A model generated the notes under the pieces. It was not told where the DNA came from. It saw only the letters and a list, made by a program, of their open reading frames with translations, and made no database searches. Shown here in pieces: positions 1 through 10,387 of a stretch of DNA of 64,000 nucleotides. This DNA is from Hormiphora californensis. Taxonomy: Eukaryota > Ctenophora > Tentaculata > Cydippida > Pleurobrachiidae. How positions within the stretch are numbered: the first letter of the stretch is position 1; each line of letters starts with the position of its first letter. The stretch lies in assembly GCA_020137815.1 (NCBI GenBank), contig CM035357.1:2872528-2936527 (forward strand), written 5' to 3'. A program made the position numbers and the translations under genes.

Positions 1-337
1 TTGCTGCAAAACACGGTTTTGTTGTTATCAACCCGGATACTAGCCCTCGTATGTACTATACCTAATTAATTAGTAAACTAATTAACTAATTACTGATTAG
101 AATCTTGATTAGCGATGACTTCTAAAGCCTCAAATCTTAACCACTCTCGAACCACTCTAAACCACTATAAACTATAAAGTACTATACCTAATTAATTAGT
201 TAACTAATTAATTAATTAACTAATTACTGATTAGAATCTTGATTATAGATTACTCCTACTACTTAGACTTCTATCCTAACCACTCTCATCACTCTAAACC
301 ACTCTTAGTCTCTTAACCACTCTAAACACCACTTTAG
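1..337. other. intron of the S-formylglutathione hydrolase gene (5' part of window)
   Basis: No coding signal seen. The stretch is AT-rich and contains a diverged tandem duplication: a block with repeated taattaatta and 'ctgattagaatcttgat' at about 54-116 recurs at about 179-242. It ends in a splice acceptor (AG at 336-337). Earlier exons of the host gene must lie upstream of the window. Confidence 0.6.
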
Positions 338-462
338 GTGAGTCTAACCACCCCGGAGAGCATGACGACTATGACTTCGGGTCGGCTGCTGGGTTTTACC
401 TGAACGCTACCCAGGAACCATGGTCCCAGAACTATCACATGTACGATTACATTGTAAACGAG
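338..462 (+). CDS. ESD: S-formylglutathione hydrolase (esterase D), exon with the DFG...GFYL block
   Basis: This exon belongs to a gene for S-formylglutathione hydrolase, the cytosolic serine hydrolase that splits S-formylglutathione to formate and glutathione in formaldehyde detoxification. In frame from position 340 it reads through [19 protein letters not shown] to MYDYIVNE, which lines up with the conserved block before the active site in animal ESD (a DFG, GFYV-type, PW..NYRMY pattern). The exon starts in phase 1 after an AG at 336-337 and ends in phase 0 before GTATGA at 463. The N-terminal exons lie outside the window. The identification rests on five consecutive exons, all in phase, that follow the family order. 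Confidence 0.88.
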
Positions 463-1482
463 GTATGAGGGAGGGAGGGAGGTATGAGGTAGGGAGGGAT
501 GTACGTCTAATGTCTATGAGGGACAGGGGGGGGGAATGCGGATTGGGATCTCTTTCCCAGCTGCCATATAATAATCTGGTAGGCCAATCAGTTCAGGTGT
601 GTTCAGGTGTATTACAGACTACAGTAATATCATCCTTTACATGTACTGTTATCCCTTCGCTTATTCCATCCCTTTCTTCTATAATTCTAACCGGCTACCT
701 ACCGAAAGTGAAATATAAAATGACAATATCAGTTTGATCTTTTGGATACCTTTCTCAAGGTAGTTTAGAGACGTCCAAGGTGTTCAGTTTAACCACCTTT
801 TAGTAAAAGGTGGTTAAACTGAACACCTTGGACGTCTCTAAACTACTCTATCAAACTGATATTGTCATTTTATATTTATTTTATATATGTAAAAGTTTTA
901 CAAATACACACAGCTTGAAATTAGACAGCTTCTGATATATCGATTATCTGAAAGCTGTTAAAAAGAAAGTTTTATAAGCTACTCAATCTATATTTAGCCG
1001 TTACGTCACCTACCAATACTTTTTATAGATTGGGGTAAAATGGTCCACTGGGCAAAGTGGCACATGTATGGGGCAAAATGGTCCAAGTTATTACATGTAG
1101 ACACGTGACTTTTTCTCCAGCGGAGACCTGCTCGTTCTGTTCCGAATTTTTGCTTTAAAACTGCTGTAATTTCTGTTTGAGTTGGCCGATTTTTATTTTG
1201 CAAAAACTGCCAGTTAGGTTTTTTATCCTTCTAAAACTTGGTATAAAAAATTTTCAAAAAACCCACTATTAAGTTGATTAAATTGTCAAATTAGTAAAAT
1301 TGGGGCAAAGTGGTTCACCCTCTCTGGGGCAAAGTGGTTCACCCTGGGACCAATGAAATCGAGTCTCACACAAGTGATTGGGATAATCAGTTTGGGAGTC
1401 ACCGCGTCACACCGCTCAAAGAGCTTGGTAGAACGTCGGCTTAGTATCACCAACCAACCAACCAATCATCCTTTACATCCAG
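463..1482. other. intron of the S-formylglutathione hydrolase gene
   Basis: Holds a near-perfect hairpin (about 710-880) and a stretch of short direct repeats of the type 'ggggcaaaatggtcc' (about 1025-1345), similar to the end motif of the TA-flanked element at 1742-3419 and to a lone fragment near 35692. No exon was recognised inside it. Confidence 0.5.
710..880. repeat. near-perfect inverted repeat (hairpin)
   Basis: Two arms of about 80-90 bases meet at about 798-803 (centre 'ccttttagtaaaagg'). The inner 35 bp or so of each arm, including 'gtttagagacgtccaagg', are exact complements. The outer arm has a small indel. It looks like a small foldback/MITE within the intron. I cannot define a target-site duplication. 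Confidence 0.7.
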
Positions 1483-1602
1483 TTCAGAGAGGTAGTGGGA
1501 GCTAATTTTAACGTTGATTCGCAGCGGCAAGCTCTCAGTGGACACTCTATGGGTGGTCATGGCGCTCTGGTTATTGGAATGCGCAACCCCACTCTATTCA
1601 AG
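1483..1602 (+). CDS. ESD: S-formylglutathione hydrolase, active-site serine exon
   Basis: Forty codons, phase 0 at both ends, with an acceptor AG at 1481-1482 and a donor GTACAA at 1603. The exon encodes GHSMGGHGAL, the nucleophile elbow that is the hallmark of esterase D. The catalytic serine codon is at 1546-1548. It follows directly in frame from the previous exon and leads into the exon at 17517, nearly 16 kb away, because the intron in between hosts the retroelement. Confidence 0.92.
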
Positions 1603-1635
1603 GTACAATTATAGTTCAATGTGTTCTTCTCCTAA

Positions 1636-1741
1636 TTGTGGGGACCCCATCGTCCCCTGTTACAACTCCAACGTTTTCGTTATTTTCACCAGACATAGTG
1701 TTATACTGCTACAAACTAGTACAACAACTGACAATTGTATA
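1636..1741 (-). mobile_element. fragment of a second provirus (gag start plus leader)
   Basis: This matches 15867-15972 base for base as far as I can check: the first codons of gag, its ATG and the leader running to the LTR. On the minus strand it lies beyond the left LTR (3421-4206), interrupted only by the TA-flanked element 1742-3419. The order LTR - internal region - LTR - start of a second internal region indicates a tandem or recombined provirus truncated at 1636. A collapsed assembly is the alternative. Confidence 0.8.
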
Positions 1742-3419
1742 GGGTAGACCGGGGTAATTTGGACGGTTTTTGCATTCAATTGGTATTTCAAGAGCCATTA
1801 ATTTACTTAATCAATTATTTAGCTACTCAATTTGTGCAACTGAACCTTTATCTTGAGCCTCAGAACAAATTTGAATCGAAAACATAACTTTTAGATAGCT
1901 AATTAACCTTGTTAATGAAGGTAAGTCGGAATATTTTTGATCGCGAGACACGGGGCAATTTGGACTAGTGGCTTCTACACCAATCACAATGCGCGCATTC
2001 AGTCACGTGACCGCGACACACCACATTGCCCCAGCTGTAAATCTGCGATGTAAATCAGACCGAGGTTGGGGCTATTTGGACAAACTTAGATTGTAGCCAC
2101 AGTTTTTGAGATATCGATTTCAAACTTTTCAGTCATCTAGTAATTTAGTATCCCGTGCTATTCCTTTTTTCAAAATTAGTTAATTAAGTAGTAATTAGCC
2201 TAATTAACCAAAAAATTAAGTGTTCATCAGATCTATATCTATAGGGTGCATTTTCGAAAGCTCAGGATTAGCCTAGTCGATTAGAAAAAGATTTAATCTA
2301 ATCCCAAATAGGGTTTTTGAGAAAATCGACATCAAAGATAAAAGAAACCACAAATAAAGCTACGGTTTTCAAAGGAATGCTGTTTGTGTTTTCAGGTGCT
2401 TACAAGGCCAGAAATTACTATTATGGGGATCCAGTCTAATTAATCATGTTAGTGGCCGATTCCCACTCAATGCAATTCCATGGGGTTACTATAGCAACGG
2501 AGTTTGTTACCATAGCAACCGGCGAATTTGCATTAATGTACTATTTTCTTGCTCCAAATTCACCCATTACATCCGTATTATTAGACTATCGATTATTTAA
2601 ACATGATTGTGAGTCACAATGAGACATCAGACTACCTTCAGTTACCAGCCAGTCAGTGGCTTTGGTTATCAAATGTATGCCTATTGCTCTAAGTTAGCCT
2701 GTAATTTATCCCTTTATTCAGTTATATCAGCTGCATATAATGGATGATTATCAAGATAAAACACTACTTTTGGTCATCAAAGCACCAGTCCTAGATATTC
2801 TGGAGCACCCTATGAAGTTGGTTTGTCGAATGCCACACCATGGATTGACTTGTTACCTTGGCATCCAGAGAATTGGTTGTAAAATGCGCCTTTTTCTATT
2901 TTTTTTGGTCTATTTACTCATTTTTAGCCATCTATATTGATTGAATAGGATAATTATGAAAGCAGGTTGTCTATGGTTACCATAGAAACGAGTATAATGG
3001 CGCCATGAGGCCAATTTGTTTTAACCAATTTGCCCCATGGGGCAATTTGGTCTAGTCCAAATTGCCCCATGGGGCAATCTGGATTATGACCGAATTGCCC
3101 CCGATTTTTTCGTCCGAATTGCCCCAAATTGTCCGAATTGCCCCGCTTCATTAAAATGCCAATTAGCTAATTAAATCGAAAGCTAATGTCATTTTGATGA
3201 TGAAACTGAATAGAAAAGTATCATATTGTGAAATTCTGACCCTTAATTTAAATAATTATCATAATTAAGTTTACCGAAATAAAGTTTAACTTTAAAGTCG
3301 TCATTTTTCGTTATTTCACACTAAACACCACAATTTAAAAGTCCCATATAAATCACTAGTCCACATTGCCCCGTCCTGTGACCACATTGCCCCACCGTCC
3401 AAATTACCCCGGTCTACCC
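1742..3419. mobile_element. non-autonomous TIR transposon with TA target-site duplication
   Basis: The ends are inverted repeats (GGGTAGACCGGGGTAATTTG at the left, its complement at the right) flanked by TA at 1740-1741 and 3420-3421. Removing the element and one TA gives exactly the sequence seen uninterrupted at 15961-15980 in the other LTR junction, which proves the insertion and its limits. Internally it repeats 'ggggcaatttgg'-type motifs near both ends. No transposase reading frame is visible in 1678 bp. The TA duplication suggests the Tc1/mariner (IS630) superfamily. Confidence 0.85.
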
Positions 3420-3420
3420 T

Positions 3421-4206
3421 ACCAACACAAGAACTGTACTACCAGTATACAACGACTGTATAACAAGACGTATACAACCACTACACAACACGTGTACAAC
3501 TACTACTGCACACCAAGTGAATGATAGACAAGGGTGATGGTGAATATAAAATTCTATATACTCTAAGATACTATCAAAACACAGGATATAACTGGAGTTA
3601 ACTTAAGATAGTTCCGATACACGTCAATACGGAGATACGTAGAAGCTTGTAACAAAATCAGGGAGAAGAGTCTTTTCGTCTTGGCCTCCTTTTATACGTC
3701 TAGGGTTGGCGCCAAAGGGTCCTCCAATGATCACGCGATGACTCCACTAGGGGATCCTCATCTGGGCAGGAATTAGGGGGAGGAAATTGCACCAGATTAT
3801 CTTCTCCAACTCCAGATTAACTCTCCAACTCTTCTACGTGGTATCGGGGTTATTCTCTCCAGACATGAACGACAAGTTTACAGGAATCCTCTGAGCTTGG
3901 TAATTCAGGAACAGAGACAGCAACTCCTCTTTGCAAGATAGAGACTCCTCTAGGGGGCTCACCCAGGTACTTAAAACATGGTTACCGTGGTGCACACTAA
4001 CTAGGGGAGGGCCCTTACGGCTTACGTCATGCAATACTTATATAAGTGGGACATATGCCCACATACGATGATGACAGCCTACACCTGTACCCACATGAAG
4101 GGTAGTTAACTATCCATATTGACCGATGGATGAAATGAATATTCAAATTATGACTCATAGCTCACGACCTATAAGTGCCAATACAGGGAACATCCTGTTC
4201 CCGCAT
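3421..4206 (-). repeat. 3' LTR of the Ty3-like retroelement (shared with the second copy)
   Basis: This 786-bp sequence equals 15972-16757 in length and, wherever compared, in sequence, so the insertion looks recent. On the minus strand it starts after a purine run at 4207-4220 that fits a polypurine tract. It contains a TATA-like 'cttatataag' at about 4038-4047 and a short reading frame (3834-4034). The boundary on the leader side is uncertain by a few bases, because both LTR copies continue into the same leader sequence. Confidence 0.9.
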
Positions 4207-4438
4207 CCGCCCCCCTCCCGAGCGAACTAAAACCGTTTGATGACATTAACAAATTCTAAAAACATTGTTTTCGAATAAAATAAGTTTCAATCAAACGTTA
4301 CATTTAGACAGACACGAAATTTCCTGTCATTCGCAACTGTCAGGACTACATTAAGACACTCACAAATCTATCACGCTCATGGTGTCTCTACTACCTGACA
4401 ACGTAATTGTTCAAAAAAAAAAACTTTGCACGGGACCC
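4207..4438 (-). other. polypurine tract and 3' untranslated part of the retroelement
   Basis: On the minus strand the purine-rich run GGGAGGGGGGCGG (4207-4220) lies directly before the LTR, as expected for the plus-strand primer of an LTR element. The rest, up to the stop of the extra ORF, shows no reading frame of note. Confidence 0.6.
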
Positions 4439-5110
4439 TTAGTAGCCGGATCTCGGATCCCGTCGCCATGCAGGAGGTGCCATAGGTCCAGGGGGTGCAG
4501 GAGGCGGTGGCGGTGGCCTCCGCTTTCGACCACTGGACGGTTCCCCGCCGGAATCCCTTGCTCCCCAGTCGATCCTCCCTGGGAAGGTATTTTGGTAGGC
4601 GAACTTCCAAAGAGCCTCAAGTAGCTTCTCTCCCTCGCTGAGGACAGATAAGACGTCTCCCCTAACCAGCTTCTCTCGAAGCGTCACCGTTGCTTCTACG
4701 AAAATAGTTTTTGCCGCTGCCACTTGCCCTGGGCGAACGGGGTAGGTGTGCATAGCGTTCAAAATAGAAGAACGCAAGCTCTTCTCACCATCGATGCACT
4801 GCATCCTTAGCTTGACTTCATCTTTCTCCTTTATCATGTCGAGATTTTCCTCAATAAATTCGACATACTCTCTGACTGGCCGAAGTCTAATTAAAGTCTC
4901 CCTATCGCATGGGTACGATTGGACACCCACAGACGCGTGCGTTACAAGCCGTGCATTCGCAAGGAGGTTGACTTCGTTGTTAATCGCCTCCATTGTCTCC
5001 AATCCAAGAGGTTCTCCCTCTACGGTCTCCATCCCTACCGTTTCCGACTCAATCGTTATTTCAGCTTTCTCTTTACCACCTTGCTTTTTAGCTTTTGCCT
5101 TACCACTCAT
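4439..5110 (-). CDS. extra 3' ORF of the retroelement, function unknown
   Basis: A 223-codon frame lies between env and the 3' LTR, where simple Ty3-like elements have no gene and complex retroviruses keep accessory genes. The protein starts with a lysine-rich stretch (about residues 3-15), is mostly acidic and helical-looking in the middle, and ends in a basic-plus-proline segment (RKRR followed by a run of prolines). No zinc finger, membrane segment or catalytic motif is visible and I do not recognise a family. It could be a captured host gene, an accessory factor or a structural add-on. The open frame across 670 bp argues that it is or was translated. Confidence 0.6.
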   Translation of the reverse strand: MSGKAKAKKQGGKEKAEITIESETVGMETVEGEPLGLETMEAINNEVNLLANARLVTHASVGVQSYPCDRETLIRLRPVREYVEFIEENLDMIKEKDEVKLRMQCIDGEKSLRSSILNAMHTYPVRPGQVAAAKTIFVEATVTLREKLVRGDVLSVLSEGEKLLEALWKFAYQNTFPGRIDWGARDSGGEPSSGRKRRPPPPPPAPPGPMAPPAWRRDPRSGY

Positions 5111-5628
5111 TTTCTACAGAGGGAGTAGGAAAGGGTTAATTACAACTTGTACATTCAATTTCCTATTCGCAAGATAGGGACTTCCACTACGCAAATCGTA
5201 AGAAAAAAAACAATACTATATCAAGTCACTAAGACTTGCTGTATCAAGGTTCACCTTGAAGTAGAACATAAAGCATTTCATCAACTCGTTTCTCAAGAAG
5301 TCAAGTTGGAAGTGGCGCCTAATGTTGAATTACCAGGCTAGTACCCCACGGTGACGCGGTTAATACCGTGTCTCTTGAAATGAGGGTAATTCCCTTATCA
5401 TACTCCTAGTTCATGCTATTACAGCATGGCACGAATCATCCTCTTTTGTCATCTGGTAAGAATTACCAGGATCACCCCCCTCCTCCTCCGGGTAATTAAC
5501 ACTTGTTAGTGCCTCACACTAACTATTCCAGGGACTCCCCTCAATATTAGCGTATTCCATATACTCATACACTATAATATAATCCGTAATTACATATATA
5601 TATATATATATATATATCGGTAGAATAT
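5111..5628. other. non-coding stretch between extra ORF and env end
   Basis: No convincing frame is seen. A TA microsatellite lies at about 5597-5617. The stretch may carry the splice acceptor for the downstream ORF's mRNA, but I cannot pick one with confidence. Confidence 0.4.
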
Positions 5629-6720
5629 CTACGCGATGTTTGGGTAGAGAGATGTTTGTATTTGTACATCTCGGTTTGTCACCAGACTTGGTGATCTTCG
5701 GTGTTTTGGTCTCAGGATGAAACCCAGTGGTAAGTTTGGAGTCATAGGACCGTCAACCTTACCTTCCTTCACCTGATTCTCTTCCTCGCCTGTAACTACT
5801 GTAGCTACAGGCGAGCCGTGTTCCATTTTCGGCGCACATGGTTCACCGCAGTTAACCGTTGGGACCTCTTCCTCAATAACAGTGGGAAGAGTATGGTAGC
5901 CAGATCCACCTGATCTTATTTGAGACATGGCAACATAAGTGGGTTCCTGACCCCCACTCTCCCTCGTGTCTGGAGCAGGACAAGAGGGTCTTTTCAACCC
6001 CTCTCTAGCCACAGACACTGGTGTACCTTGACTCTCACCTTGATCTTGCAGATTTAAATGCACATCATTCCGAGCGACCAGTTGTGAGAGAATTTGAGTT
6101 AAATTAGTGAAATGATTTGATCCATACCGGGCCTTGAGGCATTGCAGTGCAGCAAAAATTATAATGCTGAGCACCGTCATTCCGAGTGAAATCCAGGCTA
6201 ATGTCTGGAAGAATGACCTCTTAGAAGTGTTCAACCCTAAATAACCAATTTCGTAGTCTGCTAGGGACAACGCTAGTGTCTCATTTACCAAGTTTGATAA
6301 ACGAGTTATATTATCCCGCGATCTCACAATTTGTGAGTCCTCCAGCCATCTCCTCAGGTTTGTAGCGCCCTCTGGAGATCTCCAAGACAGCACAGTGGCT
6401 GTCTCATTTGCGGATGGTGCATACATGACCATCCTTGAAGCCTGTACATGATTGTACCGCTCCCATTGTAGGAAATAATTAGTTTTCCCACTGACGCTCA
6501 CAATACTTAGGTGAATACTCTCACCAACCGGCATGGCTGTTATTTCCTCTTGACTAAATATCAAGGCACCACCCTTTGTGAACAGCATTTTAGTGCTGCA
6601 AGTAGCTGGGATCAGATTGCATCCCTCCCTTAATAGGGCGGGTTTTTTGGAAATACAATTTTTCACATAGAAACCAACTTGTAGATCTCGATTCTGTGGT
6701 TCCAATGAACCCGGTCTCAA
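5629..6720 (-). pseudogene. env: env, 3' part (transmembrane region), severed by a hAT-like insertion
   Basis: The envelope glycoprotein gene of the retroelement is broken in two. This downstream part holds the ectodomain end with several N-glycosylation sequons, a hydrophobic membrane span (about 6150-6210) and a long cytoplasmic tail ending at 5629. True env sequence stops at about 6633. The first codons of the open frame (6634-6720) read the terminal inverted repeat of the inserted element and are not env. The reading frame is the same on the two sides of the insertion. In this copy the upstream env product would lack its membrane anchor. Confidence 0.75.
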
Positions 6721-7224
6721 GTTCTAATTCAAAGTAGACAGTCGAGTAAATCATGAATTTAGTTCATAGGAAAGTATCACGTGACACCACATGTGATAGG
6801 GTCACGTGTTCACTAGACCATCCAGTAGACCCCCAATTAGCGCTCGCTTGCGAAGTTACACTCACACTGTCACCCGAAACTCCCAACCCTATATGTAGAT
6901 TGTAGATTGGCTGAGACGCAGGTTAGAAACTGTACAACGAGGGAGAAATAATTGTGAGATACGAAAGACATGCATAAAATTAAATTATATTTCCTATAAC
7001 TCCGATTTGAGTAATGAGAATGCAGTAATAGGAAAGGGTCTAGAAGCATGTATGCAGTGATACTACTAATTAGTGTGATTGGGTAACTTGATCCAGAGAA
7101 GCTATGTTATATTGGATGGTCTGAAATTGGAGGTGGTTTCATGAACATAGGCTGAACCGAATCTCTTTGGGAGACACCGGGGGGGGCTCAACAACTGACT
7201 ATATGACACCCATGACAGTTAGGG

Positions 7225-7405
7225 TGGGAGGGTGTCCCATGGGTCTGACAGTTATGTAACTGTCGAAAATTGGGGGGTGTTGGGGTGTTTTAGGGGTCTG
7301 ACACTTAGATAACTGTCGGAAATTGGGGGGTGTTTGGGGTGTCTTAGGGGTCTGACGCTTAGATAACTGTCGGAAATTGGGGGGGTGTTGGGGTGTTTTT
7401 GTGTA
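7225..7405. repeat. about 60-bp tandem repeat within the hAT-like element
   Basis: Three imperfect units share 'ctgacacttagataactgtc'-type and 'ggaaattggggggtgt' blocks. Confidence 0.75.
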
Positions 7406-7479
7406 GATACAATGAATAAAGTGTGATCCAAAACCGTATAAAGTATGGGAAGGAGGTGGGAGAGAAGCAGCGAGAGACG

Positions 7480-7612
7480 AGAGCAGAGAGAGAGGAAGAG
7501 AGCAGAGATGAAGAGAGACGAGAGAGAGAGAGAAGAGAGGAGAGTAGACTGCGTCAGATATGAAAGCGAGAGAGAGAGAGAGAGAAGAGAGAGAGCGGAG
7601 AGAAGCGAGCGA

Positions 7613-7646
<34 letters not shown>

Positions 7647-8080
7647 GAGCGAGAGAGAGAGAGGAGCGGGGACGAGAGAGAGGAGAGGAGAGAGAGAGGA
7701 GAGAGAGGAGAGAGAGAGCGAGAGGAAGGAGAAGCAGGAGAGGACGAGCGCGAGAGACGAAGAGAGAGAGAAGCAGAGAGGGCAGAGAGAGAAGACAGAG
7801 AGAGCCAGAGAAGAGAGAGCGAAGCGAGAGAGAGGAGAGAGAGAAGGGAGAGAGAGAGGAGGAAGAGAGAGCGAGAGAGCGAGAGAGAGAGCGAGCGAGA
7901 GAGAGAGAGCGCAGAGGACGAAGAGAGAGAGCGATCGGAGAGAGCAGCGAGGCTCGATTGGGAGGCAGAGAGAGAGCGAGAGAGAGCAGGAGCGAGTAGC
8001 GCGCTCAGACAGCTCATCATGCCTCGTGCTCGATTCCTCTCTCCTCCTCGTAGCGATCAGAGACGACGATGCTCCTCTAA

Positions 8081-8116
<36 letters not shown>

Positions 8117-8119
8117 CTT

Positions 8120-8203
<84 letters not shown>

Positions 8204-8206
8204 CTG
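7480..8206. repeat. GA-rich then CT-rich low-complexity tract
   Basis: About 500 bp of interrupted (GA)n is followed by about 120 bp of (CT)n. The two halves can pair. Apparent Arg/Glu and Ser/Leu reading frames here are translations of the repeat. Confidence 0.9.
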
Positions 8207-8436
8207 CAGCAGCAAAGCAGAAGGGTTGGGCGTTTCGGGTGACAGTGAGAGTGTAACTTCGCGAGCGCTAATTGGGGGTCTACTGGATGGTCTATAGAAC
8301 ACGTGACCCTATCACATGTGGTGTCACGTGATACTTTCCTATGAACTAAATTCATGAATAACCTGCTCTGTCCTAAGAATTGGAACTTGAGACCGGGTTC
8401 ATTGGAACCACAGAATCGAGATCTACAAGTTGGTTT

Positions 8437-9993
8437 CTATGTGAAAAATTGTATTTCCAAAAAACCCGCCCTATCCCTTAATCTTTCCTGTTCTTCCTCA
8501 AAACAGGACCAAGGCTCCTTGAAAGGAGAAAACTTATCCTCCATGCGTTCAGCACAGTAGATCACGTCGTCTTTTTCAAGACAATCGGTGACCCGCACCG
8601 TCTTTACCACTCCTCGTTCGATTATAACGAGGTCGGGGGTCCTGACTGCAAAGCAGTCTTTCTCCTTTTCCCCGAGCGAGATAGGTACTGTCTTCGGTAC
8701 ATAGGTCCGAAACAGACTACCCTCCACCAGTTTGGGGGCAACAAGGACGTAATGCATTAACATCCCTGTTTCACCGTTGGTGACGTCCACCAACATCAAG
8801 TCAGCAACCCTGAATAGCAATTCAGGCCGCCCTTTATAAAGGGTCCCGGCGAAAGCAGGATTATTACCTACAACCATTTGTAGGTCGCTCAGGGTTAGTG
8901 TGGTCGCCACGGGAGTAACCAACTTCCCGTGCCTTGCCCCGTAGAACAGAGTTTCTAGCTTCTGTTCATACCTTTTGTCGGTCTGAACATGCATTAGAAC
9001 GGAGGCGACGGAAACAACATCGCACCTCAGTGCATTTATAGCACTGTACACCTGCTCGATTTCGCCATCCATTATTTTTAGGATTTCTTGATCGAACTCC
9101 CGTAAATTATCAATTGCATTGATCGCGTCAAAAGCAAACTGCTCAAAAGCTCCCTGAAGGCTCTTGACATGGTCCCTTACCTTCTTGTTGTCAGAAGGGG
9201 ACTTCAGAATCTGGTAGAACCAGTTCACAACTGGGATTTCTTCCAAAAAGTCAAAATCCGTCCAACCCAGCCGCTTCTTTCGGCTGAGTCTACCATCTGC
9301 CGTTTGGGATGCTGTATCCCAAGCAATGTCAAAAGCCGATTTTAGGTCTTTAAACCTTTTGGTGTGAGCCTTTTCAATCACACCACGCGAGTTGGCTAAC
9401 TCCTTAACAAGCACATCGAATATGGGGTTGTCCTCTCCCCCACATGCTGAGTGTCGAGATACACTCATTTTATCCAGTAGACAAGCCAGAGTAGACGTGG
9501 CAGAGTTACTACTATCAACCCTAGTTTCGGGGTGATAGTAATTTTTGTTCTGCAGGGTACATTCCCCTGCAGACGTGTCAAAAGTCAAAACCTCACAGAT
9601 TGGGTCCATTAAACATTCCGCAAAGCAGAGTGCAAGAGTCTCTCTCTTGAGAACAGCTCTCACTGTAGGAGAAAGAACTTTCATCTGTTGAACCCAGCAT
9701 GAAGAAGTTACAGGTGGCACCTGGCTATTCAGCCATGTGATGTCTGGGGCGCAGTCGACTTTACAGGGTCGACTGGGTAACTTGGGTTTGTTCAAGTTAT
9801 AAAATACCGATTGAGCGATGCTCGTTTCGGAGGTCGCCAATATCTTCCCGGGGAGCAAAGCTACCCCGAGGTCCTCTTTAATTACCGGGCCTGCGGTAAT
9901 TGATAATTCCCGACTAGAGTCGAACTGACTCTCCTTTCTCACAGTTCCCACAGGAACACAGGTCAGCAGTGCTAACCAAATAAACCGGATCAT
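8437..9993 (-). pseudogene. env: env, 5' part (signal peptide, surface subunit, start of fusion subunit)
   Basis: This is the upstream part of the retroelement envelope gene. It opens at 9993 with a hydrophobic signal peptide (about 18 residues), has a Cys-containing surface region, a basic protease site (S-RKKR at about residue 240) and a following helical region, as expected of a class I-type or F-like fusion glycoprotein in errantivirus-like elements. Genuine env sequence ends at 8482. The last 15 or so codons, down to the stop at 8437, come from the inserted hAT-like element, so the gene is truncated before its membrane anchor. It starts 394 bp after pol ends, which suggests expression from a spliced mRNA. 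Confidence 0.78.
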
Positions 9994-10387
9994 TCTATCA
10001 ATACCTATACAGAGAGGGAGGGGAGGTTAATCAAGACTTTATGGAGAACAACACGCCTACACACCCGCCTAATTCCCCAAGAAGGAGCGCCTAAGAAAGA
10101 GGGGCGGGTCCTAGCGATCCTTCTCAGAGAAAAATGTATAGCCCGTTCATCCCCATAAACCCTTAGTGCCCTGTTCGAATAATACACAGTAGCTGACTGC
10201 TAGACTGTAGTCTTTTCAAATAAAATCATACTTATCACATTCATAATCTCCCGAACAGGGCCATGGCCATAATTTAGTCCGATAATCTCACTCATTCGTA
10301 ATTCCGGTGGGAAACACATCCACCCGGGTAGTGTCCTTACATAAAATACGACAACTACCTCCTCCCCTTATCATTACATGTTACCTC
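9994..10387. other. spacer between pol and env of the retroelement
   Basis: No convincing gene is seen. The spacer probably carries the splice acceptor for env mRNA. A 60-codon minus-strand frame here has no recognisable features. Confidence 0.4.

Larger units (their letters stand above)
6634..8473. mobile_element. hAT-like non-autonomous element inserted in env
   Basis: An 1840-bp element is flanked by an exact 8-bp duplication, TCCCTTAA (6626-6633 and 8474-8481), the signature length of hAT transposons. Its long terminal inverted repeats begin TAGGGCGGG and run for about 250 bp (6634 to about 6893, complement in about 8212-8473). The interior has 60-bp tandem repeats (about 7225-7400) and long GA then CT tracts (about 7480-8206). 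No transposase frame is seen. The long open frames inside are simple-repeat artefacts. Confidence 0.88.

Noticed and set aside
420-737. 105-codon plus-strand frame overlapping the first ESD exon in the window
   Set aside because: Different frame from the ESD coding sequence and runs into the intron and hairpin.
7199-8355. Arg/Glu- and Ser/Leu-rich ORFs
   Set aside because: Pure consequence of GA/CT simple sequence inside the hAT-like element.
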